In this document: positions 43,764 to 52,488 of the stretch, piece after piece
How positions within the stretch are numbered: position 1 is the stretch's first letter
Layout: each line of letters begins with the position of its first letter
Origin: an uncultured Lachnospiraceae bacterium
GTDB taxonomy: Bacteria > Bacillota > Clostridia > Lachnospirales > Lachnospiraceae
DNA: 64,000 nt
Direction: 5' to 3'
Assembly (NCBI GenBank): GCA_958402795.1
Contig: CATXUX010000009.1
Location: 1 to 64,000 of the forward strand
Program-made: the position numbers and the translations under genes
The notes under the pieces: generated by a model
The model's database searches: none
Told to the model about the DNA's origin: nothing
Seen by the model: the letters and a program-made list of their open reading frames with translations, nothing else

Positions 43764-44606
43764 ATGAATAATATAAAAATTCATGCATTAAAATGTGGAA
43801 TGGTTATGGTTGACAGAGCCCTGCCGTATGGAAATGAGTCAGGAGACTTAAATTCACAGCAGGAGGTGCTAATGGCAATCGGAGGATATCGCAGTCAGGA
43901 ATATCAGGTCATGCTGAATGTGTACTCTTATTTGATCGAACACCCAAAGGGGAAAATACTTGTAGATACAGGGTGGCATACAGATGTGCGCTATAACCAG
44001 TATGAAGTATTGGGAGATTTCCATTATAAGATTAACAAGGCATTTTTGCCGAAAGGGCAGGCGATTGACGAGCATCTGTCTGTAATGGAAATTAAGCCGA
44101 AGAGTTTGGATTATGTTTTGCTGACGCACTTACATACAGATCATGCCAGCGGATTGAAACTGGTGGCAGATGCCGGAAAAATTATGGTTAGTGACGTTGA
44201 ATTAAAGGCGGCGCTGGGACCGGCAAAGGAGAGTTATGAGCAATCTATGTGGAAAGGGGTGAATCTGGAATCTTTTGTGCTCGAGGATATGGGAATCGGT
44301 CCGCATGGAAAATCATTTGATCTTTTTGGAGACGGCAGTGTAGAAATGATCAGCGTAGCTGGTCATACTCCCGGGTTGTGTGCATGTAAGGTGACAAATG
44401 CAGATGGGAAATTTGTGCTGATAACGGGAGACTGTGGATATGCAAAAAAATCATGGGAACAAATGGTTATGCCGGGAGTAATGTGGAACTTTGAACTGGG
44501 AATGAAATCTTTAAAATGGGTCCACGATATGGCGCTGGATCCAAATTGTATCGAAGTGCTGGCAATGCATGATCCTGAATTGGAACCACATGTAATAGAA
44601 TTTTAG
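43764..44606 (+). CDS. MBL-fold hydrolase (lactonase-like), first copy
   Basis: 280 residues from the ATG at 43764 (MNNIKIHALKCG), which has GGAG nine bases upstream. The metal-binding motif is LTHLHTDHASG (HxHxDH), with later VAGHTPG and LITGDCGY. The family includes N-acyl-homoserine lactonases and other lactone or ester hydrolases. It is a close paralogue of 52489-53331, with matching blocks such as SMWKGV, GKSFDLF and HDPE. First well-supported gene of the second unit of the TetR cluster, behind the palindrome. The substrate is unknown; a lactone or thioester in the cluster's pathway is inferred. Confidence 0.8.
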   Translation: MNNIKIHALKCGMVMVDRALPYGNESGDLNSQQEVLMAIGGYRSQEYQVMLNVYSYLIEHPKGKILVDTGWHTDVRYNQYEVLGDFHYKINKAFLPKGQAIDEHLSVMEIKPKSLDYVLLTHLHTDHASGLKLVADAGKIMVSDVELKAALGPAKESYEQSMWKGVNLESFVLEDMGIGPHGKSFDLFGDGSVEMISVAGHTPGLCACKVTNADGKFVLITGDCGYAKKSWEQMVMPGVMWNFELGMKSLKWVHDMALDPNCIEVLAMHDPELEPHVIEF

Positions 44607-44617
44607 GAGGCTTAATT

Positions 44618-44677
44618 ATGCAGAAAAATGTGATTCACAGTATAAACGAGTATCAAAAAAACGTGCCGCGTATTTGA
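44618..44677 (+). CDS. 19-residue ORF overlapping a hairpin
   Basis: MQKNVIHSINEYQKNVPRI, with TAGGAGG eight bases before its ATG. Its 3' half overlaps the stem GTATCAAA / TTTGATAC (44650-44680). It could be a micropeptide, a leader controlling the next gene, or the start of a deleted gene. Confidence 0.35.
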   Translation: MQKNVIHSINEYQKNVPRI

Positions 44678-44728
44678 TACTTGGATTCATACGTTAAATA
44701 AAAAGATTTTCTGAGAAGGTATGCTGCA

Positions 44729-45613
44729 ATGAAAGTTCCGGTTTATTTATTTTTAGGTATGCTAGATGCAGGTAAGACAAGTTTTATAGAGAAGACATTG
44801 TCGGGCTGTCTTGATGATACGAACAGGCTTTTGATTATGTGTGAGGATGGTGAGAAAACATATTCGGAAAATATACATGGAATTGCGGAGATCATTTCCA
44901 TTGAAAAACCAGAACAGTTTACGAGAGAAGCACTGTGTGAGCTGGATCAGAAATATCAGCCGCAACAAGTGTTCATTGAGTATAACGGAATGTGGCCTCT
45001 GTCTGCAAAATTGCCGGAGTCCTGGGAATATTTCCAAAAAATATGTTTGATAGATGCAACGACATTTACCACATATATTACGAACATGCCTCAGCAGATC
45101 ATGGAAAAAATCATGGCTGCTAATATGGTATTACTGAATCGGTGTACCAGGGAACTGGCAGAAACTGTACGCAGCCGGAATCTTAGAATTGTAAACCGAC
45201 GCGCAGAATTTTATTTGGAGTATGAAGATGGAACAATTGAAAACTATAAGCAGGAAGGCCTGCTGATGCTCGATCTGACACAGCCGGTTATCACAGTTCC
45301 GGATGAGGATTATTCATTGTGGTATGTTGAATTTATGGATAATCTCCAGTCCTATGCAGGCAAGACGATAAGAATAAAAGGGATGATACGGAAAGGATCC
45401 CGGTTTGATCCTTATGTAATGATTGGAAGATGGATTATGACCTGCTGTGAAAAAGATATGCAGTATTTTGGAATTGCTTTAGATCCAATGGGATTGGAAG
45501 CTTATAGTGACGGCGAGTGGGCGGAAGTCACAGGTACGATTCACAAGGTATATCTGAACGAATATGAGGGAATGGGACCCATGATGGAAGTTCAGTCTGC
45601 AAAACGCTTATAG
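44729..45613 (+). CDS. CobW/G3E-type GTPase fused to a TIGR03943-like C-terminal domain
   Basis: 294 residues. The P-loop GMLDAGKTSFIEKTL and the pattern FIEYNGMWPL, CLIDATTF and NMVLLNRC follow the G3E group, in which CobW, HypB and UreG insert metals. The C-terminal 90 residues (GKTIRIKGMIRKG, MIGRWIMTCCEKD, YFGIALD) look like the soluble domain of YcgQ/TIGR03943 proteins, usually partners of metal-linked permeases. The fusion ties a metal chaperone to a domain of unknown role. With HypA upstream it strengthens the idea that an enzyme of this cluster needs metal loading. Confidence 0.75.
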   Translation: MKVPVYLFLGMLDAGKTSFIEKTLSGCLDDTNRLLIMCEDGEKTYSENIHGIAEIISIEKPEQFTREALCELDQKYQPQQVFIEYNGMWPLSAKLPESWEYFQKICLIDATTFTTYITNMPQQIMEKIMAANMVLLNRCTRELAETVRSRNLRIVNRRAEFYLEYEDGTIENYKQEGLLMLDLTQPVITVPDEDYSLWYVEFMDNLQSYAGKTIRIKGMIRKGSRFDPYVMIGRWIMTCCEKDMQYFGIALDPMGLEAYSDGEWAEVTGTIHKVYLNEYEGMGPMMEVQSAKRL

Positions 45614-45650
45614 CTGTGAAGAAAAAAAGAATGTTTAGGAGGTATTTTTT

Positions 45651-46667
45651 ATGAATTGGAAAATTGGAACTGCAAATAGGGTGGAAATAACTATGATTTG
45701 TGATAACTATATTGATACATTGTACATGGATCCGCCGGGAGTATCGGTTATGAGAAAAGGTCTTGGATTTGCTTTTGATCCGGCCAATGCAACGGCTATG
45801 CCGGTTGCTGACAACTGTTCTGCAATGTTGATTGATGTGTATGCGCTGGAAGGCAATCCGATCGGCGCGCCTGCGCCATATCGTATCTTGTTTGATTGTG
45901 GTGGAACACCGGAAACTTTTATTCAGAATTTCAGGGCATTAAAAATAGATCCGTTATCCATTCATCAGGTTGTCATCAGTCATGGACATCCGGATCATAT
46001 GGGCGGTATTAAAATATTTATGGAGGAACGCGGCGGAGTTCCATGTCCGGTTGTTATTCATCCGGCTACATATTCTCCCAGATATATCGTATCTCCTCAC
46101 GGATTCCTGTTCCCGCATATTACGGCAGCATTGCCGAGCAAGAAAGAGTGCGAAGATGCAGGAGCGAGATTTGTCATTGTAGACGAGCCGATAAAAGTGG
46201 GACCGGCGGCTATGACGACAGGAGAAATCCCATGGTATGAGGATGTACCATTTGAACCTTCACCAATTACGATTTATCATGAACAGGATCACAAATTTGT
46301 TTTAGATAAAACACCGGATGAGATGGCTTTATGTATTAATCTGAAAGACAAAGGACTGGTTGTAATCAGTGGTTGTGCACACAATGGCATCATTAATACT
46401 GTAAAAAGATGTCAGGAAGTATCCGGAATTGATGAAGTGTATGCTGTTATCGGAGGCTTTCATCTGGGATTTCCTGAAGTTCCGAGTGATATGCCGGCAA
46501 AGACGATTGAAAAACTGAAAGAAATCAATCCGAAAGTTGTTATCCCACAGCATTGTACCGGATTCAAAGCAACAGTTGAGATTATGAATGCTTTTCCGGA
46601 AGAATACGTACAGTCAAGCGTAGGTATGAAAGTATGTCTGCCGTTTGCGAAACATATGAAAAAATAA
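45651..46667 (+). CDS. MBL-fold hydrolase (dihydropterin/MptB-like group)
   Basis: 338 residues. The metal motif is ISHGHPDHMGG, and the block VVISGCAHNGIINTVKR with GGFHLG is typical of the COG1237-like group near tetrahydromethanopterin synthesis enzymes; many members have no known substrate. The ribosome site is AGGAGG. It lies between the GTPase and the permease, all with short gaps, so it belongs to the operon. Not a close paralogue of the MBL protein at 43764-44606. Confidence 0.82.
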   Translation: MNWKIGTANRVEITMICDNYIDTLYMDPPGVSVMRKGLGFAFDPANATAMPVADNCSAMLIDVYALEGNPIGAPAPYRILFDCGGTPETFIQNFRALKIDPLSIHQVVISHGHPDHMGGIKIFMEERGGVPCPVVIHPATYSPRYIVSPHGFLFPHITAALPSKKECEDAGARFVIVDEPIKVGPAAMTTGEIPWYEDVPFEPSPITIYHEQDHKFVLDKTPDEMALCINLKDKGLVVISGCAHNGIINTVKRCQEVSGIDEVYAVIGGFHLGFPEVPSDMPAKTIEKLKEINPKVVIPQHCTGFKATVEIMNAFPEEYVQSSVGMKVCLPFAKHMKK

Positions 46668-46699
46668 AAAATCTGTATATAGGATAAAAGGAGAAGAAT

Positions 46700-48019
46700 A
46701 TGGGATTATTTGGAATACTGACAGCTGTAGTAGTATTGTTTGCATTAGCATATGTAGGAATACCAGTAATTATTTTATCTATAATATGTACTATAATTGT
46801 GGCATTATCAAATGAAATGGGGGTTGGGACAACCCTAACAGAAATTTTTTTGCCGGGAGCTGCTAATTCATTCCAATTAATTTTCATTGTAGGTATTTTT
46901 GGCGCAGTTATTGCAGAGTTCTATAAAGCAAGTGGAGGAGCGACAGCGATTGCAAGATCGCTCCTCAATGCTTCAAAGAAAATTTTCAAAGGAAGCAATT
47001 CCGTCGTTGTACCAATTGTTGTTATTAATGTCATTGGGATGATTTTATGTTATGGTGGAATTAATGGTGTGATTGCTATTATTATTATGATGCCGATCGT
47101 ATTAGAGATAATGAAGTCCTATGACATGCCTCGCTATTTGGCAGCAGGTATTATTATGGGTGCAACCTGCACGGCAGCCATGACTATGCCGGGAAGTCCT
47201 CAATCGCAAAATGTAATACCAGGCTTGTATCTTGGAACTTCACCGGTTGCTGGTCTGATTGCCGGAATAATTGCCGGAATTATAGTAGTAGTATTAAATA
47301 TAGCTATTATGACGGTACTTACAAAGAAAGCAATGAAAAAAGGAGACCATTACGAGGAGTACCACCAGAATGCAACACAAGGTCAGGAAACACAGGATCA
47401 TTTGCCGAATGTGTGGATTGCATTAATTCCAATGGTAGCGACTTTTGTATTATATGTAGTTGTCCGGGTGGATATTATGGTTGCTTTAGGTGCCGGGTTG
47501 ATATTGTGTTTTCCGTGTTTCTGGAAACAATTGAGAACTTTTCATAATTTTTGCAGAGTATTGACTGATGGAAGTATGAATTCATGCGGACTTTTGATGG
47601 TCGTATGTATGCTTTCAGGCTTTGGCGCTGTTGTTGCTGAAACAGATTCATTCCATACGCTTTGCAGTTACCTTACAAAAATTCCGGGTCCGGCTACATT
47701 TAAAGTATTAATTGCAATGGCAATTACGGTTATGGTTGCTGGTTCCGGTCCGGCAGGAGAGATGGCGGGAGTCCCGATGTTTTCTCAGGTGTTTGGAGAA
47801 ATGGGAGTAAGTGCGGCCGCTTTTCACCGGATCGCGGCATTTACAGGTACATGCCTGGATACTTTGCCTTCTAATGCAGGGGTTAATATAGCCTCACAAT
47901 TAAGTGGGTATTCTGTTAAGGAAACATATAAATACTGCTTTTTGACCTCAGTATTAACAACATCTGTAGGGGCGATAGTTGTGACAATTTTATTGACATT
48001 GTTTCCAAATTTACCGTAA
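46700..48019 (+). CDS. GntP-type permease (gluconate/carboxylate transporter family)
   Basis: 439 residues with 12-14 membrane spans. The pattern NSFQLIFIVGIFGAVIAEFY, CYGGINGVIAIIIMMPIVLE and SGPAGEMAGVPMFSQVFGEM resembles the GntP group of organic-acid:proton symporters. It probably imports, or exports, the carboxylate handled by the AtuA/DUF4387 pair. An AAAGGAG ribosome site precedes the ATG. Nearby genes are 32 bp upstream and 17 bp downstream. Confidence 0.82.
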   Translation: MGLFGILTAVVVLFALAYVGIPVIILSIICTIIVALSNEMGVGTTLTEIFLPGAANSFQLIFIVGIFGAVIAEFYKASGGATAIARSLLNASKKIFKGSNSVVVPIVVINVIGMILCYGGINGVIAIIIMMPIVLEIMKSYDMPRYLAAGIIMGATCTAAMTMPGSPQSQNVIPGLYLGTSPVAGLIAGIIAGIIVVVLNIAIMTVLTKKAMKKGDHYEEYHQNATQGQETQDHLPNVWIALIPMVATFVLYVVVRVDIMVALGAGLILCFPCFWKQLRTFHNFCRVLTDGSMNSCGLLMVVCMLSGFGAVVAETDSFHTLCSYLTKIPGPATFKVLIAMAITVMVAGSGPAGEMAGVPMFSQVFGEMGVSAAAFHRIAAFTGTCLDTLPSNAGVNIASQLSGYSVKETYKYCFLTSVLTTSVGAIVVTILLTLFPNLP

Positions 48020-48036
48020 GTGAAAGGATGATACAT

Positions 48037-49398
48037 ATGACTGAAATTAAAATTTTGACTCCGGTCGGGATGTTAGGATATGGATTCCCGGAGGAGGATT
48101 ATAAACGAGGATTAGAACAAGAACCTGATGCAGTAATTTTAGATTCAGGTTCTACAGATCCGGGACCGTATATGCTAGGAACCGGACAGACATTGGTAAA
48201 AGAACGAGCATATATTCGTGATTTAAAAGTGATTTTATCTGGGATCGGTGATAAAAAAATACCATTGATAATTGGTTCCGCCGGAGGAGCCGGAACAAAC
48301 GAAAATGTTGACTTTATCATTCGGATTATTACAGAAATCTGTCAGGAACTAGGAATACATAAAAAAATTGTGATGATATATGCCGATGTTCGTAAAGAAT
48401 TTGTTATGGGACGGTTCCGGGAAGGAAAAATTACTTCTTGCTCCTCTTCGCCGGAATTGACAGAAAAAGATATAGAAAGCTCTGTAAGAATTGTTGCACA
48501 AATGGGAGCTGAACCGATTTTGAAGGCATTGCAGGACAATCCTGATGCCGATATTATTGTGGCAGGAAGAGCTTATGATCCCTCTCCGTATGCAGCGTTT
48601 TGTATGTACAAAGGAATTACGGATCCGGGAATTTACTGGCATATGGGAAAGATTATGGAATGCGGCGCGTTTTGTTGTGAAAAGAAAGGACAAGTGATTC
48701 TTGCCACTGTGAGAGAAGATAGTTTTGATCTTGAACCGATGGCATTGGATAATCGATGCACGGAAGTTACTGTGGCTTCTCATACATTATATGAGAAGAC
48801 AAGACCGGATCTGCTTCCCGGCCCCGGAGGTGTGTTAAATCTGCAGAAATCACATTATGAACAGCTGACAGACCGTTCTGTGCGAGTGTGTGGAAGTGAG
48901 TTTATTCCGTCTCCGGTTTATCAGGTTAAGCTGGAAGGTGCTGCAATCAAAGGATACCGAACCGCTTTTATTGGAGGAGTCAGAGATCCGATCTTAATAT
49001 CTCAAATAGATAGTTTTCTGGAAATGGTAAGGGAATATTCGACTTCTCTTTATCCGGAATTAGAAAATGGTGAGGCTCAGTTGTTTTTCCATGTTTATGG
49101 AAAAAATGCAGTCATGGAAGATTTGGAACCGAACGCAGATTATATACCAAATGAGATTGGAATTTTAGGGGAAGTAACTGCACCGACTCAGGAACTCGCC
49201 AATGCAATATGTTCTAATACCCGTGTTGGCGTATTGCATGGACCATATAAAGGACAACTGGCAACCGGTGGAAATCTGGCGCTGCCATTGAATCCTCCGG
49301 ATAATCCATTAGGACCGGTATGTCAATTTTCAATCTACCATTTGATGGAAGTAGATGATCCTTTGGAATTATTCCCGAGTGAAACAATGGAGGTGTAG
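48037..49398 (+). CDS. AtuA family protein (DUF1446)
   Basis: 453 residues from the ATG at 48037, with AAAGGA upstream. Family features: ILDSGSTDPGPYMLG, PLIIGSAGGAGTNENVDFI, IIVAGRAYDPSPYAAFCMY and ECGAFCCEK. AtuA is needed for acyclic terpene use in Pseudomonas, but the biochemical role of the family is not established and members are widespread in acid catabolism loci. Here it pairs with a separate DUF4387 gene, as in many genomes, behind a carboxylate permease. Confidence 0.85.
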   Translation: MTEIKILTPVGMLGYGFPEEDYKRGLEQEPDAVILDSGSTDPGPYMLGTGQTLVKERAYIRDLKVILSGIGDKKIPLIIGSAGGAGTNENVDFIIRIITEICQELGIHKKIVMIYADVRKEFVMGRFREGKITSCSSSPELTEKDIESSVRIVAQMGAEPILKALQDNPDADIIVAGRAYDPSPYAAFCMYKGITDPGIYWHMGKIMECGAFCCEKKGQVILATVREDSFDLEPMALDNRCTEVTVASHTLYEKTRPDLLPGPGGVLNLQKSHYEQLTDRSVRVCGSEFIPSPVYQVKLEGAAIKGYRTAFIGGVRDPILISQIDSFLEMVREYSTSLYPELENGEAQLFFHVYGKNAVMEDLEPNADYIPNEIGILGEVTAPTQELANAICSNTRVGVLHGPYKGQLATGGNLALPLNPPDNPLGPVCQFSIYHLMEVDDPLELFPSETMEV

Positions 49399-49400
49399 AG

Positions 49401-49715
49401 ATGGCAAAGTTAAAAGAACTGGCAAAAGTAATAAGAAGCAAAAACGCAGGACCATATGAAATTACTTTTGATATTATGTTTTCCGATAAAGAATCTTATG
49501 AAAAAGTAAAACAGAGTGGGGTTCTGAACGAGAAAATTATTTGTGAATTATATCATGTGACTTTAGAAGATATAAAAGCAATGTTGTTTTTTGATCCGGC
49601 TCTGGCATTTAAATTTACATTAAGCAGACCGGGGAAAGGTTTTCAGGGAAGCATAGGAGAACACGATACGTTCGGAACTCAGCAGCATGCACCCCTATTA
49701 GATATTGAGATATGA
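49401..49715 (+). CDS. DUF4387 family protein
   Basis: 104 residues: KLKELAKVIRSKNAGPYEIT, DIMFSD, YHVTLEDIKAMLFFDPALAF and DTFGTQQHAPL match DUF4387, the usual partner of AtuA proteins (often fused to it). It starts 2 bp after the AtuA stop, so the two are translated together. Function unknown; a subunit role with AtuA is inferred. Last gene of the cluster. Confidence 0.85.
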   Translation: MAKLKELAKVIRSKNAGPYEITFDIMFSDKESYEKVKQSGVLNEKIICELYHVTLEDIKAMLFFDPALAFKFTLSRPGKGFQGSIGEHDTFGTQQHAPLLDIEI

Positions 49716-49728
49716 AAAAAATGAAAAA

Positions 49729-49750
49729 CAGTTCCGGTGATTCGGAACTG
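49729..49750 (+). terminator. Terminator of the AtuA/DUF4387 unit
   Basis: CAGTTCCG, 6-base loop, CGGAACTG, then CTTTG. Confidence 0.7.
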
Positions 49751-49765
49751 CTTTGTGTTATGAAT

Positions 49766-49789
49766 GACCGCCCGATTTTTCGGACGGTC
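49766..49789 (-). terminator. Terminator of the minus-strand MATE gene
   Basis: GACCGCCCG / CGGACGGTC, a 9-position stem with a 6-base T-rich loop, between convergent genes. Confidence 0.6.
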
Positions 49790-49807
49790 ATAGAACCTTT
49801 CCGCAGT

Positions 49808-51184
49808 TTATTGGCTGTTATTGTCAGATTTTCTATCCAAATTCTTAAAAAGCCGGACCAGGGTAATCATTCCGATTGCTGATAGAATCAATTCGGCTGT
49901 AAATTGTGCATATGCCAGGCCATAAAGCGGGAACAGCTTGTCCAAGACGAACAGAGCCGGTATTTCCAATACGATTTTACGAAGAATAGCAAACACAAGC
50001 GTTTTCCGCCCCATGCCGCAGGCTGTAAATACTCCGACTGCAAGGAAATCCAGTGAGAGAAATGGAAGCGCAAGGGAAAGCCCTTTGAGAAACCGGCTTC
50101 CATACACAATAATTGCTTCGTTCTTCATAAAGAGAGACACAAGAAAACCCGAACCAAAATGGAAGATCAATAAAGAAACTGTCATAAAAGAAACGGATGC
50201 TTTCATGGAAAATCCGGTTACGTGTTTCATTCTCTTGTTATTTTTACTTGCATAGTTGTAACTGATTAACGGCATGATCCCCTGCGAAAATCCTTGCGCA
50301 ATATAAAGGGGAACCATATTAATTTTTTGTGCGATTCCCATTGCCGCCACCGTTTCCGAACCATAGGCAGAAGTAAAATTGTTCAAAATCGTCATTCCTG
50401 TGACATTCAGAATATTCTGGACAGCTGCCGGAATGCCAACGCCGCATACGCCGGTCACAATCTCTTTCCGAAAACCAAACATAGACGGGCGGATACAGAC
50501 AAAGGTATTTTTTCGTTTTACAAACAGTAAAACAAAGAAGTAGATGCAGGCGGCACAGTTTGAAAGAAATGTGGCAAGTCCCGCTCCGGCTGCTCCCATG
50601 TTCAATCCCCACGGAAGAATGAAAACCGGATCTAACAGGATATTGAGCAGACATCCGCTCATGGTTCCGATGCTTGCATGGAGCGTTGCGCCCTCAGAAC
50701 GCACAAGATACGCCATTACGACATTTAAAATTGCCGGAGCAGCTCCAAAAGTCACTGTCCATTTCAGATATCCGGCTGTTGCCGCAGCAGTAGCGGAAGA
50801 AGTACCGAGCAGGTTCAAAAAAGAACCGTTAAAGACTGTATAAATCACAGAAAACAGGATGCCGCAAAACAAAGAACAATAAAAGCCAAAGGCAGAACTG
50901 CGGTATACGGTATCATAGTCTTTTCTTCCCAGTGCACGGCTCATCATGCTGGAGCTGCCCACCCCGAACAAATTGTTAATGGCATTAAAAGCTAATAACA
51001 TGGGGGCAGCCAGTGTAACTGCAGCATTTTGGATCGGATCATTTAACATTCCTACAAAATAAGTGTCCGAAAGGTTATAAATTACCATGACCAGCGAACT
51101 GATCATAGTAGGAACCGCGAGCTTCATAACCGCTTCGGGCACAGGCTTTTCTTCAAATAAGGCTGTTTTTGACTGGCTTGTCAT
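49808..51184 (-). CDS. MATE family efflux transporter
   Basis: About 458 residues, 12 spans: KLAVPTMISSLVMVIYNLSD followed by TYFVGM is the typical opening of the NorM/DinF-like Clostridia subgroup. The ATG at 51184 (MTSQSKTAL) is preferred to 51196, which lies directly on the AAAGGAG site. Last gene of the second TetR-headed operon, after the FMN-binding lipoprotein. It would export a compound linked to the hydrolases upstream. Confidence 0.85.
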   Translation of the reverse strand: MTSQSKTALFEEKPVPEAVMKLAVPTMISSLVMVIYNLSDTYFVGMLNDPIQNAAVTLAAPMLLAFNAINNLFGVGSSSMMSRALGRKDYDTVYRSSAFGFYCSLFCGILFSVIYTVFNGSFLNLLGTSSATAAATAGYLKWTVTFGAAPAILNVVMAYLVRSEGATLHASIGTMSGCLLNILLDPVFILPWGLNMGAAGAGLATFLSNCAACIYFFVLLFVKRKNTFVCIRPSMFGFRKEIVTGVCGVGIPAAVQNILNVTGMTILNNFTSAYGSETVAAMGIAQKINMVPLYIAQGFSQGIMPLISYNYASKNNKRMKHVTGFSMKASVSFMTVSLLIFHFGSGFLVSLFMKNEAIIVYGSRFLKGLSLALPFLSLDFLAVGVFTACGMGRKTLVFAILRKIVLEIPALFVLDKLFPLYGLAYAQFTAELILSAIGMITLVRLFKNLDRKSDNNSQ

Positions 51185-51222
51185 TCCGATTTTCATCTCC
51201 TTTTTTTCGAATATCCGGCGTT

Positions 51223-51609
51223 TTACTGAGACGCTTTTTCAAGGCATTTTGCCACGGCTTCTTTGATTCCGTCTGAAGTCACAGTAGCGCCGGAAACAGC
51301 GTCTACCTCATAAGACTGCATTTCCACAATCTGCTCAGGAAGCTGGTCGATCGCAACGCCGCCTTTGTCGGGAGTTTCTTTGTTATCTCCGACGGTTACA
51401 TTGGAAATCGTTCCGTTTTCAATGACAACTGTGACATCAAAATTCCCATTTTTCCCTTTCGCTCTTTCTGTGTAAGTGCCGTCTGTCCATGTCCCGGATT
51501 CTCCGATTTCGTAAGTCGCTTTCGTATCCGTACCGGAAGCGCCGCACCCGGATAAGACTGTCAGGCTGGCTGCTAACAGGATACTGATTGTAATCGTCTT
51601 TTTTTTCAT
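51223..51609 (-). CDS. FMN-binding lipoprotein with flavinylation motif
   Basis: 128 residues from the ATG at 51609 behind GGAGGA; the frame open to 51828 overlaps the patatin gene and is rejected. The signal peptide ends in the lipobox VLSGC. One FMN_bind domain follows (WTDGTYTERAKGKNGNFDV, then DAVSGATVTSDGIKEA). The motif SGATVTS fits covalent FMN attachment by ApbE. It should sit on the outer face of the membrane and take part in extracellular electron transfer. No apbE or reductase partner is seen in the window. Confidence 0.88.
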   Translation of the reverse strand: MKKKTITISILLAASLTVLSGCGASGTDTKATYEIGESGTWTDGTYTERAKGKNGNFDVTVVIENGTISNVTVGDNKETPDKGGVAIDQLPEQIVEMQSYEVDAVSGATVTSDGIKEAVAKCLEKASQ

Positions 51610-51625
51610 ATTCAATCCTCCGAAT

Positions 51626-52474
51626 TTAGGTAGTGTGTTCAAGCCATCTGCTGATTGCAGCGCCATCCCGATACCCTCTTTCATATAATTTTTCCAAATT
51701 CTCTTTCTTTCGGGAAAGTGTTGATACGCCGTCTGTATCTTCCGGCGCAACGATACATACTTTCCCCATCTGCTCATATTTCTTTGCCACTTCCACAGAA
51801 GCGTTATAAACTTCTGCGCGTTTGGCAATCTTTTCTGCGGATATAGGGTATCGCCTGCGGATCAGCTTTGCCAAAGTCAGATCTTTCCCCGGTTTTCTTA
51901 AAACAGATACCGGTCGGCTCAAGATGAGCACAACCCTGTCGCAGTCAAGATCAAAGGCTTTCTGTATCGGAACCGGGTCTGCTAAAGCTCCGTCGAAATA
52001 TGGTGTCTTGTCAATAACATATGGCTTATCAACGCCCGGAATACAGCAGGAGGCCATTAAAATCCGATAATCATCCTGATGAACATCTGCCTTTGAGAAA
52101 TATTTCACCTCGCCTGTAACGGCATTTTCCGCAACGGCATAGAATTCCGCCGGACTTGCCATGAGTGCCGGATAATCCAGCGGGGATTCTCCATCGGAAT
52201 TACTCAGCGTACCATAAATGTAATCCAGTCCGATGTAAGAACCTGTTTTGAGTAGATTACCAAACCCCATATACTCTTTGCGGAATGTATAAGTTGAATA
52301 AAATTCCTTGCAGCGTCCCCGCTGTCCGGCAACGTATGTAATCAGATTTGCGCTCCCTGCTGATACACCGATACAGCAGTCGAACTGAATCTGCTGATCC
52401 ATGCAGTAATCCATGATGCCTACGCCATATGCTCCACGCAGGCCGCCGCCCACGTCAACTACTCCTGTTTTCAT
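51626..52474 (-). CDS. Patatin-like phospholipase
   Basis: 282 residues. The oxyanion region is VGGGLRGAYGVG, the nucleophile elbow IGVSAGSANLI (G-x-S-x-G), and the Asp of the dyad is in YFDGALADPVP (DGA). Patatins hydrolyse acyl esters of lipids; bacterial cytoplasmic ones of this size are mostly of unknown substrate. 15 bp upstream lies the MBL hydrolase, and the lipoprotein follows after 16 bp, so all are one operon. Confidence 0.88.
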   Translation of the reverse strand: MKTGVVDVGGGLRGAYGVGIMDYCMDQQIQFDCCIGVSAGSANLITYVAGQRGRCKEFYSTYTFRKEYMGFGNLLKTGSYIGLDYIYGTLSNSDGESPLDYPALMASPAEFYAVAENAVTGEVKYFSKADVHQDDYRILMASCCIPGVDKPYVIDKTPYFDGALADPVPIQKAFDLDCDRVVLILSRPVSVLRKPGKDLTLAKLIRRRYPISAEKIAKRAEVYNASVEVAKKYEQMGKVCIVAPEDTDGVSTLSRKKENLEKLYERGYRDGAAISRWLEHTT

Positions 52475-52488
52475 TTATGTCTGTCTCC

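Noticed and set aside
51610..51828. Long N-terminus for the FMN-binding lipoprotein
   Set aside because: It overlaps the patatin gene, and the lipobox signal peptide begins at the GGAGGA-led ATG at 51609.
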